From: Halapricum hydrolyticum
GTDB taxonomy: Archaea; Halobacteriota; Halobacteria; Halobacteriales; Haloarculaceae
Length of the DNA stretch: 64,000 nt
Reading direction: 5' to 3'
Assembly (NCBI GenBank): GCA_025517565.1
Contig: JAOPKD010000002.1
Coordinates: forward strand, 248,001-312,000
The notes under the pieces are model-generated. The model saw only the letters and a program-made list of their open reading frames with translations, ran no database searches and was not told the origin of the DNA. Below, piece by piece: positions 26,623-35,774 of the stretch (the first letter of the stretch is position 1; every line of letters starts with the position of its first letter). The position numbers and the translations under genes were made by a program.

Positions 26623-27938
26623 CACTGGCCGTCGAAATCGACGTGCGTGAACGGCTTGGCGTCGTCGCCGGCGTAGGTGGCCACGAGCTGTCCGTCACCT
26701 TCCAGGTAGTACTTGTAGGTCGTCAGCCCGGCCAGTCCGACGGGACCGCGGGCGTGGATCTTGCCCGTCGAGATGCCGACCTCCGCGCCGAGCCCGTAGC
26801 GGTAACCGTCGGCGAACCGCGTCGAGGCGTTGTGGAAGACGCTGGCGGCGTCGATCCCGGTCATGAACGTCTCGGCGGCGTCGCCGTCCTCGGTGACGAT
26901 CGACTCGGTGTGCTTCGAGCCGTGCGTGTTGACGTGTTCGACGGCCTCGTAGACATCCCCGACGACCTTGATCGACAGTTCGAGGTCGCCGTATTCGGTG
27001 TCCCAGTCCGCCTCAGTCGCCGGGTCGACGTCGACGACCTCGCGGGTCTGCTCGTCGCCCCGTAGCGTGACACCGGCGTCCTCGTAGCGCTCGACCATCC
27101 CGGGCAGGTACTGCTCGGCGACGGCCTCGCTCACCAGTAGCGTCTCGACGGCGTTACAGACTGCCGGGTACTGCACCTTCGCGTCGAAGGCGATGTCCTC
27201 GGCCATCTCCAGGTCGGCCGCCTCGTCGACGTAGACGTGACAGATCCCCTCGGTGTGGCCCAGCACCGGAATCTGCGTGTTGTCCTGGATGTAGGAGACG
27301 AACTCCGAGGAGCCACGCGGCATGAGCAGATCGACTTTGTCGTCCATCTCCAGCAGCCGATCGACCTCTTCGTGGGCCTCGATGAGCTGGGCCCAGCCCT
27401 CGGGCATCGCGTCGATGGCCTCAGCCGTGGCCTGGACGATCGTCTCGTAGAGAATCCGGTTGGACTCGCTGGCCTCGCTGCCACCCTTGAGGATGACGCT
27501 ATTGCCCGACTTCAGCGAGAGCGCGGCGATCTGGACCAGAGCGTCGGGCCGGGACTCGAAGATCGTCCCGACGACGCCGATCGGGACCGCAACCTTGTAC
27601 AGCTCCAGGTCATCGTCGAGTTGTCGCGCTTCCAGGGTCTCGCCGAGCGGATCGTCCTGCTCGGCGACGCTCTCGACCATCTCGGCGATCGATTCGAGCT
27701 TGCCCGAATCGAGCTTCAGCCGGTCGACCAGCGCCTGGGTGTACTCGCCCTGCGCGAGCATCTCCTCTGCCTCTTCGACGTCTTTCGCGTTGGCTTCGAG
27801 GATCGCCGCCTCGCTGTCGCGGATCGCGTCGGCGATCGACTGGAGCGCCCCATTGCGCGTCTCCTCGTCGACGTTGGCGAGCCGGAGCGCCGCCTGCTGT
27901 GCCTCGGTCACCTGCGCTTGCGTGTCGTATTCACTCAT
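26595..27938 (-). CDS. proA: Glutamate-5-semialdehyde dehydrogenase (gamma-glutamyl phosphate reductase)
   Basis: A 447-aa enzyme that reduces gamma-glutamyl phosphate to glutamate-5-semialdehyde in proline synthesis. It has the aldehyde dehydrogenase fold and the family stretches [20 protein letters not shown] near residue 120, [15 protein letters not shown] near 142, and the catalytic Cys in [13 protein letters not shown] near 255. The start is placed at [17 protein letters not shown] three codons earlier is also possible. It overlaps the end of proB. The last codons (QLSER) lie inside a tandem repeat. Confidence 0.95.
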   Translation of the reverse strand: MSEYDTQAQVTEAQQAALRLANVDEETRNGALQSIADAIRDSEAAILEANAKDVEEAEEMLAQGEYTQALVDRLKLDSGKLESIAEMVESVAEQDDPLGETLEARQLDDDLELYKVAVPIGVVGTIFESRPDALVQIAALSLKSGNSVILKGGSEASESNRILYETIVQATAEAIDAMPEGWAQLIEAHEEVDRLLEMDDKVDLLMPRGSSEFVSYIQDNTQIPVLGHTEGICHVYVDEAADLEMAEDIAFDAKVQYPAVCNAVETLLVSEAVAEQYLPGMVERYEDAGVTLRGDEQTREVVDVDPATEADWDTEYGDLELSIKVVGDVYEAVEHVNTHGSKHTESIVTEDGDAAETFMTGIDAASVFHNASTRFADGYRYGLGAEVGISTGKIHARGPVGLAGLTTYKYYLEGDGQLVATYAGDDAKPFTHVDFDGQWTPGQLSER

Positions 27939-28773
27939 CGTGGACACCGTTTATGGGGACGAATAGCGTCCCGACCGGTTTGGCTGTGGCGATTTTCTCC
28001 AGGACGTCCCGTTCAGTCGATTTCGCGATGATCGCCGGGATGCCGTACTCACTGACGTCACGGGCACCCTGCACTTTGGTCTGGATGCCGCCGAACCCGC
28101 CGGTCGTCGTCTCCTCGATGATCTCCAGGACGGCGTCGTAGTTGTCCCCGACCGCTTCGATCAACTCGGCGTCGGGGTCGTCCTTGGGATTGCCGGTGTA
28201 GACGCCGCCGACGTCGGTCAGCGTGACCAGGAGGTCGACGTCGATACCGACCGCGATCGACGCGGAGATCATGTCGTTGTCGCCGATCTGGATCTCTTCG
28301 GTCGCGACCGCGTCGTTCTCGTTGACGATCGGCACGACGCCCCACTCGAACAGCGTCTCGACGGTGTTGCGGAAGTTTGTGAACCGCTCGGGGTTCTTCA
28401 GGTCGTGTTCGGTCAGCAGCAACTGGGCGACCTGCTGGTCGTACCGGTCGAAACTCTGCGTGTAGTGGTGCATCAGGTGGCTCTGGCCGATCGTCGACAG
28501 TGCCTGCCCCTCCTCGACGGTGTCGCTGTCTTTGCCCAGCAGCCCCATGCCGGCACCGATCGCACCCGAGGACACCAGCAGGACGTCCTTGCCCCGCCGG
28601 CGCAGGTCCATGATGTCGCTGACGAGCTTGTCGAGTTTCACGCGATCGAGCTGGGAGTCCTCGTCGGTCAGGGAGTTCGTCCCCGCTTTGACCACGACGC
28701 GCTGGGCGTCGGCGGCCAGCTGTCGCGCTTGCCCGATCTCCTCGGCGTCGATCGTCTGGATAGTCTCACTCAT
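27931..28773 (-). CDS. proB: Glutamate 5-kinase
   Basis: A 280-aa kinase that phosphorylates glutamate for proline biosynthesis. The amino-acid-kinase motifs are seen: [13 protein letters not shown] near residue 27, [10 protein letters not shown] near 67, [17 protein letters not shown] near 150 and the [18 protein letters not shown] segment near 230. It lacks the C-terminal PUA domain of the E. coli enzyme, which accounts for the shorter length. It overlaps proA downstream and is overlapped by proC upstream by 8 bp, so the three genes are one operon. Confidence 0.95.
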   Translation of the reverse strand: MSETIQTIDAEEIGQARQLAADAQRVVVKAGTNSLTDEDSQLDRVKLDKLVSDIMDLRRRGKDVLLVSSGAIGAGMGLLGKDSDTVEEGQALSTIGQSHLMHHYTQSFDRYDQQVAQLLLTEHDLKNPERFTNFRNTVETLFEWGVVPIVNENDAVATEEIQIGDNDMISASIAVGIDVDLLVTLTDVGGVYTGNPKDDPDAELIEAVGDNYDAVLEIIEETTTGGFGGIQTKVQGARDVSEYGIPAIIAKSTERDVLEKIATAKPVGTLFVPINGVHDE

Positions 28774-29539
28774 CGTGGAATTCCTCCGCGATCTCCGCGG
28801 ACCGTCGCTCGGCCGCCTGGACGGCTTCGATCACTTTCCCTTCGACGTCGCTGTCCCAGAGGACCTCCATGCCTTCGATGGTCGTGCCGTTAGGCGAGCA
28901 GACCGCGTCGATCAGTTCGTCGACGCTGCGATCGTCTCTGAGAACGGTCTCGGCCGCGCCCTTGAACGTCTGGGCTGCGAGCGTCTCCGCCTGCTCTGGG
29001 TCGAGTCCGCCCTCGATACCGGCTTCCTTCATCGCGCCGATGAGATAGAAGACGAAAGCCGGGCCGCTCCCGTTGACGGCCGTCGAGACGTCCATCAGGT
29101 CCTCGTCAATCACGGCGTACTCCCCGACCGTCTCCAGTAGCTCGCGAACGTCTTCCGAGAGCCCGTCGCGGGTCACCGCGGCCGCCATGTCGCCGGTCTC
29201 GGCGGCGAGGTTCGGCATGACCCGGACGACCGTCGCGTCCGTTCGGTCGGCGACGAACGTCGTCGAGACACCCGCCGCGACCGTGACGAGCGTCTGATCG
29301 GCCGACAGATTCAGGTCTTCGAGGACGCTCGTGACCACGCCCGGCTTGACCGCGAGGACGACCACGTCGCTTTCAGTGGCGGCCGAGAGGTCCGTCGTCG
29401 TCTCCGTGCTGTACGCCTCGATCGCGGCGAGCGCGTCGGGATCAGCGTCGATCGCCGTCACCCTGTGCTCGCCGCGGGCGAGCCCTTTGACTAGAGCTCC
29501 GCCCATGTTGCCACAGCCGATAACGCTGACGTCTACCAT
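28766..29539 (-). CDS. proC: Pyrroline-5-carboxylate reductase
   Basis: A 257-aa enzyme that makes proline from pyrroline-5-carboxylate using NAD(P)H. The N-terminal dinucleotide fold begins [18 protein letters not shown] at residue 4; the C-terminal P5CR signature is [14 protein letters not shown] near 168, with [20 protein letters not shown] following. The start is the ATG at 29539. It leads the proC-proB-proA operon, which contains the whole route from glutamate. Confidence 0.95.
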   Translation of the reverse strand: MVDVSVIGCGNMGGALVKGLARGEHRVTAIDADPDALAAIEAYSTETTTDLSAATESDVVVLAVKPGVVTSVLEDLNLSADQTLVTVAAGVSTTFVADRTDATVVRVMPNLAAETGDMAAAVTRDGLSEDVRELLETVGEYAVIDEDLMDVSTAVNGSGPAFVFYLIGAMKEAGIEGGLDPEQAETLAAQTFKGAAETVLRDDRSVDELIDAVCSPNGTTIEGMEVLWDSDVEGKVIEAVQAAERRSAEIAEEFHDE

Positions 29540-29618
29540 CTTACCCGAGCAGAGTGGATTGGGCGACATACCAACTGCGGTTTCTCCCGGGACATCCCCG
29601 GAGACTGGGGCCGTCAGA

Positions 29619-30488
29619 TCAGTGCGGGAGGTGCCGTGCGATGTCGACGATTTCACACTGCCCGTCGAGCGTCACTTCCAGACGCTCGGCCCCCGCTGTG
29701 ATCGTGACTCGGTATCGAGGGGGCGATTCCGAGACGACCGAAACAGCATCGTCGTAGACGAAATCCAGCTCCCAGAAGCGTCGATCGTCGACGAACGTGC
29801 CGTGATCGGCCAGAAACGATACCACGGCCGGTTCCGCGAGGAGGTGCAATCCAATCGGGAAGCTGTAGGGCGCGCCACAATCGCTGCAACGTCCCTGGGC
29901 AGCGACGGCGATCGACCAATCGGGATCGACTTCGATCCGTGTCTCCATGCGGCCGCTACAGTGAGGGCAGACGCCTCGATAGGCGAGCGTGACGTCGCGC
30001 CAGACCTGCCGCGAGTACGCGTCGATTGTCTCTTCGGCCGTCCGAGTCGCTCGCCCACGCGGCGGGAAAAACCCGTAGTGGACGACAGCGCCACACGACG
30101 GACAGGCCAGTCGCATGTCCCCGTCCTCGTAGTAGACGTGCAGCCGATCGCCACAGTCCGGACAATCGACGCTCGTCAACTCGTCGATGGGCGGCGGCGA
30201 GAGCCCGAAGCGTGCGTCTAACAGGAGGTCGACGACGTTCGCACCCAGCGACGTCAGCCGGTAGCCGTCGTCGGTCTTCTGGACGAACCGATTGAGGAGC
30301 TTGTCGAGGTGATAGTTGAACCGCCCGCTGTCGTCGATCCCCGCCGCGCGCCGGAGGTCCTCGAACGACGACTGTTCCTCGTCCCACAGCGCCAGCAGAA
30401 TGTCGACCCTGGAATCGTCCGCGAGGACGCCGAACGCGTCCGCCGCCGCCTCGGTATCCACCGCCAGTGTCGACTCGTTCATACTCAT
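29619..30488 (-). CDS. Winged-HTH regulator with two zinc-ribbon-like motifs
   Basis: A 289-aa predicted transcription regulator. Residues about 10-95 are an ArsR-like winged helix (ADAFGVLADDSRVDILLALW, RFNYHLDKLLNRFVQ). Two Cys-pair motifs follow, CPDCGDRLHVYY with CPSCGAVVHYGFFPP near 118-145 and CPHCSGRMET with CSDCGAPYSFPIG near 180-215, then a C-terminal domain. This layout is a common haloarchaeal family (DUF7347/DUF7351 type). It is divergent from the GH13 gene across a 312-bp gap, so it is a candidate regulator of that gene; target and signal are unknown. Confidence 0.8.
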   Translation of the reverse strand: MSMNESTLAVDTEAAADAFGVLADDSRVDILLALWDEEQSSFEDLRRAAGIDDSGRFNYHLDKLLNRFVQKTDDGYRLTSLGANVVDLLLDARFGLSPPPIDELTSVDCPDCGDRLHVYYEDGDMRLACPSCGAVVHYGFFPPRGRATRTAEETIDAYSRQVWRDVTLAYRGVCPHCSGRMETRIEVDPDWSIAVAAQGRCSDCGAPYSFPIGLHLLAEPAVVSFLADHGTFVDDRRFWELDFVYDDAVSVVSESPPRYRVTITAGAERLEVTLDGQCEIVDIARHLPH

Positions 30489-30800
30489 ACTCCCGTGTGC
30501 GTCCGATTCAATCTGTTGCTGTTGCCCGTGGCAGGGTTCTGTCTGCCGCCCGCGGCTACCGGCGCCGTCACTTCCGATTTCTGTCCGGCCGTACCGAACG
30601 AGTCTTCACAATTTTTGTAGCCCAGCTATCGTCACAGATACACTTCGTACCCTGCCGTCAACCGGGAAGCCTGCCTCAGACTACTCGAATCTGCCCGAAT
30701 CGCCGAAATCGCGTCACACTCCCGTCGATCGTCTCGGTGAGCGTACAGAAATGTAGTTCTGAGTAGACATTTCTGCAGCTATCTCGTTACACACACAGAG
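30489..30800. promoter_or_regulatory. Divergent intergenic region upstream of the GH13 gene
   Basis: This 312-bp gap separates the regulator and the giant amylase. It contains no gene. Its main feature is the inverted repeat CAGAAATGT / ACATTTCTG at 30746-30754 and 30767-30775, about 25 bp before the amylase ATG and thus overlapping the likely core promoter. Confidence 0.55.
30746..30775 (+). promoter_or_regulatory. Candidate operator of the GH13 gene
   Basis: A 9-bp perfect inverted repeat (CAGAAATGT, 12-bp spacer, ACATTTCTG) sits at the core promoter position. Its placement suits a repressor or activator site; the bound protein is not known, with the divergent HTH regulator as first candidate. 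Confidence 0.45.
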
Positions 30801-33800
30801 ATGCGACGGAGACAGTATCTCGGCAGCGTCGCCGGTCTCGGCGCGCTGTCGGCATTGCCGACAGCCGAAGGCACCGTACGCGCACTATCGGCAGGCGTCA
30901 CGCCCGAGAGCCATCACCCGGGACCGCCGCGAGTCATGCACGCCGGCGAACGTATCGTCGACCCGCCGACTGCCGACTACAAGGGCGACCCCTCTCCGGA
31001 CGATCGGGATCTGCTTTCCCCCCGCGTTCCGGACCCCCAGCGCGATCCTGACAACTACGACGCCGATGCGTTCACCTGGACGGTCGCCGAGACGCCACCG
31101 GACAGCGAGATCGAGGGGTTCCACGAGGACGACGCGGAGTACGATTACGGAACCGACAACGTGGTCGAGTTCGATCCGGACGTCCCCGGTCGGTACGTCC
31201 TCGAACTGGACGCGCCGGACGGGACCCACGAACTGACGATCAGGGTCTTCCCGGAACCCTCCTCCGACGCCGCCGGACCGCCCCGCGTCCGGCCAACTGG
31301 CGAATACGACGCCGATGCGGACGCGTTCGTGATTGAGGCCAACCAGGCGACCGCCCCGGACAGCGACACCGCTCCTGGGGACGTGGCCGTCGAGTTCCTC
31401 ACCGACGACCGGGACGTCCTGAGCGATTCCGATCTCGACGTCGACGGTTCGACGGCGACTGTCCCAGCCGACGCCGTCGACGGGACGGCGCGGGTACACG
31501 TCGTTGCCGTCGACGACCAACCCAGCGTCGTCGAGACGGTCGAACTCGACGCCGACGCTCAGACGGTGACGCCGCTCAACGCGCCGCCGGAGTGGCTCAA
31601 GGACGCGACGATGTACGAGATATTCACCCGGTCGTTCGGCTCGGAAGCCGGCGAGGTTGACTTCGAGTACCTCCAGTCGCGAGTCGATTACCTGGCGGAT
31701 CTCGGCGTCGACGTGGTCTGGCTCACGCCGGTCGTCGACGCGACGAGCCACCGGGAAGACGACCCCGTCGGCGGCCCCCACGGCTACGACACGGTCGATT
31801 ACTTCGAGACGGCATCCGAACTGGGTACTGTCGAGGAGTACGAGGCGTTCATCGACGCCTGTCACGAGCGGGACATCAGGGTGTGTTTCGATCTCGTGAT
31901 CAACCACACGGCCCGTCGACACCCGTTCTTCCAGGACACCGTCGACGTGGGCGAAGACTCCAAATACTACGACTGGTACGAACGGATGGCCGACGGCTCG
32001 CCGGCGAACTACTTCAGCTGGTCGGACCTGATGAACATCAACTACCAGTCGGTCGCGATGCGCGAGCACGTCCTCTCGGTCGTCGACTACTGGGCCGAGC
32101 GGGTCGACGGCTTCCGGTGTGACGTCGGCTACGGCGTCACGCACGGCTTCTGGAAGGAGGTCCGCGAGCGCGTCAAGGCAATTGACGAGGACTTCTTCCT
32201 GCTGGACGAGACAATCCCCTACATGCGGCGGTTCAGCGAGTCGGAGTTCGATCAGCACTTCGACGACGTGCTCTACCAGACGCTGGTCGACGTCGGGCAG
32301 GGCCTCGACGCCAGCAACGTCGTCGACGCGATTACCGAGCGCAAGCGCAGCGGAATCCCCGATCGGACGCTGTTCCTGCAGTACCTGGAGAACCACGACC
32401 TCCCGCGGTATCTCAACAACGTCGGCAAGCAGGCCGAGCGGGCCGCCGCCGCGGCGACGTTCACGCTCCCGGGGACGCCCATGATCTACTACGGTCAGGA
32501 GCGCGCGCTGCCGGAATACAGCGAGTCCCGGGTCACTGACCAGGGCTTCGCCCGCGCGTTCATGAACTGGGCCGACTACGACGAAGAGCACCTGGCGTTC
32601 TACAAGTCGCTGATCGCGGCCCGCGACGAAATCCCGGCGCTGGCTCATGACGCCGACTTCCGCGGCGCCTATTACGAGAGCGACTCCGAGAGTGTCGTCG
32701 CGTACGGCCGGGACGCCGGCGATCAGAAGGTCGTCGTCGTGCTCAACTTCGGGGACGATCCCGCCCGCGTTGACCTCCGTGGCCCCGTGTCGACGACCGA
32801 TCTGCGCACCGGCGACGACCTCGGCGTCGACGACGAGACGACGACCGTCGAGGTCGACTCCGTCGCGATCCTGGAGACGCCGTCGCTGTCGGGACTGGGG
32901 AGTCACGTTGTCGGTGTCGACGACGAAACCGGCGACGTTCCCTACACCTATCCGACCGGCGACGCCTACGCCGACGGGGCGTTCGATCTGACGCGTCTGG
33001 ACCTCCACGAGTCGGAGACGGACTACCAGTTCCGCTTCCAGTTCGACGGGCCGATCGAGAACCCCTTCGGCTACGACGGGGGCTTCTCCGTCCAGCACCT
33101 GCAACTCTACCTCAGAGATCCGACGGACCCGTCCGGTTCGACCGCGACCCGCGAAGGGATCGCGGCGTCGCTCTCAGCGCCGTATCAGTACCGGATCGTC
33201 GCCGATGGCGAACATGGCGCACGCGTCGAGACGCCCGACGGCGAGATGGTCGCCGAGGGGTCGGTGTTCGCGAGTCCGTCGACGCGCTCGATCAGAGTCG
33301 ACGTCCCGAAACACGCTGTGCCGGGCGATCCGACCGACAAGCAACTCGTCCCGCTGCTCGCGGGCTACGATCCGGACGCGCCGGGGAACGTCACCCGCGT
33401 CGGCGAATCCGCCGGCGAGCGTCGCTTCGGCGGTGCCGACGGTGAGGTGCCCCACGCGATCGATCTGTTCACTCCGGAGGGCGTGACGGCGGCGGAAGTA
33501 CTCGCATCTGACGCAGGGATCCCGTATCTCGTCCTGACGGACCCCTTCGAGGGCGAACTGCTCGCGGACTGGGACGATCCGGTCGGCGATGACGACGGAC
33601 CGGGCACGTATACGTACCCGACCGGTGAGGCGTTCACCGACGGCGCGTTTGACATCGAACGGTTCACGATCGGGGACACCGGCGACCGCCTGCTGTTCGT
33701 GCTCGAACTGGCCGGCGAACTCACGAACCCGTTCGACGGCGGACTCGGGTTCTCCCTGCAGCACCTCCAGCTGTACGTCGCGACCGACGGCGACGATCCG

Positions 33801-35708
33801 ACCGCGACCGCGGGCCGCACCGGCACCAACGTCGCCTTCGAGACGCCCTACAACTACCGGATCGTCGCCACTGGTGACGAGAACCGCAACGTCGTCGAAG
33901 ACGCCTCCGGGACCGTCGCCTCCGAGGGGGTCGAGGCTGGCGGCTATCCGTCTCAGGACGCGATTGCCGTCTCGGTGCCGAAGACAGCGGTCAGCGGCGA
34001 CCTCGATGGGGCTGCCGTCGCTCCGCTGCTGTTCGGCGACGACCCTAACAGCCCGGGTGGGATCCGACCTGTCCAACCCGAGGCGACCGAGTCGGCGTTC
34101 GGTGGGGCCGACGGAGCGAACGCACCCGCGGTCCTGGATCTGCTCGTCCCGGACGGGACGGATCAGTCGACTGTCCTCGAAAGCGGCGACGCCGTCCCGC
34201 TGCTCTCGCTGTCGAATTTCTCCGGGACGCTCGTGCACGACTGGAGCGATCCGACCGGCGACGACCACGGGCCCGGCAGCTACGAATATCCCTCCGCGGA
34301 CGTACTGACGCCCGGGACGTTCGACATCACGGACGTCGAACTGTACCGGGCTGGGGACCGCTACCGATTCGTCTACTACTTGAACGACGAGATCACGAAC
34401 CAGTGGTCTGGCAGCCAGGGCTTCTCGCTGTACTTCATGCAGGTCTACGTTCGAGATCCGACGGCAGACCCGGCCGCTCCGGCGACGACGGAAGGTCGAA
34501 CGGGAACGAACACGGAGTTCGCACAGCCCTATCACTACCGCGTCGTCGTGAGCGGCTACGACCTGCAGGCGGTCGAGGCGGCCGACGGGTCGATCGTCGC
34601 CGAGGACGTGACGACGGCGGTCCATCCGGACCTGCAGGCGATCTCCTTCGACTTCCCGGCGGACGTGATCGGCGACGCGGAACAGCTGCAGTTCGCGCCG
34701 CTTTTGTTCGGCTACGACGGGTTCGCGGCGGGGCAGGTCCGGACCGTCCAGGCCGAGCCGACCGAGTGGAACTTCGGGGGCGGAAGCGCCGAGGGCGTCA
34801 ATTCGAACGCCATCGACATGATCACGCCCGAGGGCGTCCCCCAGTCGGAGGCGATGGCATTCGAGGACGGGACGCAGCTTCCGTTCGTGCCACAACTGGA
34901 CGCCGACGGACGGCCGACCGTCACCGTCACCGCTCCCGATACCGTCTTCGCGACGGCGGAGGCGACCCTCGACGCGACGGGCTCGACCGATCCCGACGGG
35001 CAATCGCTCACCTACAACTGGGTGCAAGTCAGCGGCCCGTCGGTCGAACTCACAGAGGAGACGGCGGCCGATCCGTCGTTCACCGCGCCCGAGGTCAGCG
35101 AGGAGACGACTCTGGAGTTCACGGTGACGGTCACCGACACCGACGGGAACAGTGCAGGGGCAACGACGACCATGACGGTGCTGCCCCAGTCGGAGAACGA
35201 GGGGCCCGTCGGCGAAGTCACGCTCGGCACGGACGTATCGGAGCCGGTTCCGGCGGGAACGACGGTCGAGCTCGACGCCGGGGAGTCCTCCGACCCCAAC
35301 GGCGGCACCCTCAGCTACGCGTGGATCCAGACCGGCGGCCCCGACGTCGATCTCGCGAGCGACAGCGGCCAGACGACCTCGTTCACTGCGCCGTCGGTCG
35401 GCGACGCGGCCACTGTCGTCGTCGAAATGACCGTCTCCGACGGACAGGGGGCAGCAGGCACTGCCACGATCGGCGTTGCCATCGAATCCGTCCAGACCAC
35501 AACGCGTCCCACGACCACCGAATCCGACACCGAGACGAGCGCTGGCGAGACGGGGACGGATACTGTGACCGACACTGTCACAGAGACGGGTGACGGCTTC
35601 GGTCCCGGGTTCGGAGTCGTCTCAAGTGCGCTCGGGACGATCGGCGGCGCGGCCTACGCGATCCGGAGCCTGACTGCCTCCGATACCGACGCTGACAGCG
35701 AGAAGTAG
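30801..35708 (+). CDS. Giant exported GH13 alpha-amylase family enzyme with repeated C-terminal modules
   Basis: A 1635-aa Tat-exported enzyme (MRRRQYLGSVAGLGAL). The N-terminal region (about 30-255) has Ig-like folds; the GH13 catalytic domain spans about 262-680 with DLVINHT (364), GFRCDVGYG (nucleophile Asp, about 438), LLDETIPY (acid Glu, about 468) and ENHD (529). Three copies of a glucodextranase-C-like module of about 200 aa follow (about 708, 930 and 1153), each opening with a YxYPt..f..GxFD pattern. Two PKD-like domains (about 1371 and 1469), a Thr/Glu linker and a PGF-CTERM-like end (GPGFGVVSSALGTIGG) complete it. Predicted to degrade alpha-glucans at the cell surface; exact specificity is not resolved. 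Confidence 0.88.
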   Translation: MRRRQYLGSVAGLGALSALPTAEGTVRALSAGVTPESHHPGPPRVMHAGERIVDPPTADYKGDPSPDDRDLLSPRVPDPQRDPDNYDADAFTWTVAETPPDSEIEGFHEDDAEYDYGTDNVVEFDPDVPGRYVLELDAPDGTHELTIRVFPEPSSDAAGPPRVRPTGEYDADADAFVIEANQATAPDSDTAPGDVAVEFLTDDRDVLSDSDLDVDGSTATVPADAVDGTARVHVVAVDDQPSVVETVELDADAQTVTPLNAPPEWLKDATMYEIFTRSFGSEAGEVDFEYLQSRVDYLADLGVDVVWLTPVVDATSHREDDPVGGPHGYDTVDYFETASELGTVEEYEAFIDACHERDIRVCFDLVINHTARRHPFFQDTVDVGEDSKYYDWYERMADGSPANYFSWSDLMNINYQSVAMREHVLSVVDYWAERVDGFRCDVGYGVTHGFWKEVRERVKAIDEDFFLLDETIPYMRRFSESEFDQHFDDVLYQTLVDVGQGLDASNVVDAITERKRSGIPDRTLFLQYLENHDLPRYLNNVGKQAERAAAAATFTLPGTPMIYYGQERALPEYSESRVTDQGFARAFMNWADYDEEHLAFYKSLIAARDEIPALAHDADFRGAYYESDSESVVAYGRDAGDQKVVVVLNFGDDPARVDLRGPVSTTDLRTGDDLGVDDETTTVEVDSVAILETPSLSGLGSHVVGVDDETGDVPYTYPTGDAYADGAFDLTRLDLHESETDYQFRFQFDGPIENPFGYDGGFSVQHLQLYLRDPTDPSGSTATREGIAASLSAPYQYRIVADGEHGARVETPDGEMVAEGSVFASPSTRSIRVDVPKHAVPGDPTDKQLVPLLAGYDPDAPGNVTRVGESAGERRFGGADGEVPHAIDLFTPEGVTAAEVLASDAGIPYLVLTDPFEGELLADWDDPVGDDDGPGTYTYPTGEAFTDGAFDIERFTIGDTGDRLLFVLELAGELTNPFDGGLGFSLQHLQLYVATDGDDPTATAGRTGTNVAFETPYNYRIVATGDENRNVVEDASGTVASEGVEAGGYPSQDAIAVSVPKTAVSGDLDGAAVAPLLFGDDPNSPGGIRPVQPEATESAFGGADGANAPAVLDLLVPDGTDQSTVLESGDAVPLLSLSNFSGTLVHDWSDPTGDDHGPGSYEYPSADVLTPGTFDITDVELYRAGDRYRFVYYLNDEITNQWSGSQGFSLYFMQVYVRDPTADPAAPATTEGRTGTNTEFAQPYHYRVVVSGYDLQAVEAADGSIVAEDVTTAVHPDLQAISFDFPADVIGDAEQLQFAPLLFGYDGFAAGQVRTVQAEPTEWNFGGGSAEGVNSNAIDMITPEGVPQSEAMAFEDGTQLPFVPQLDADGRPTVTVTAPDTVFATAEATLDATGSTDPDGQSLTYNWVQVSGPSVELTEETAADPSFTAPEVSEETTLEFTVTVTDTDGNSAGATTTMTVLPQSENEGPVGEVTLGTDVSEPVPAGTTVELDAGESSDPNGGTLSYAWIQTGGPDVDLASDSGQTTSFTAPSVGDAATVVVEMTVSDGQGAAGTATIGVAIESVQTTTRPTTTESDTETSAGETGTDTVTDTVTETGDGFGPGFGVVSSALGTIGGAAYAIRSLTASDTDADSEK

Positions 35709-35774
35709 CGGGTCCGCTGTCGGTGGGTGGACGTTTCACAAAGCCTTTTGGTCAGATCGTCGTTCGTGGTCGTA

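Noticed and set aside
33174..35027. 617-aa antisense frame inside the GH13 gene
   Set aside because: High-GC shadow with Arg/Gly/Val-rich content and no domain; the sense protein has clear catalytic motifs and modules.
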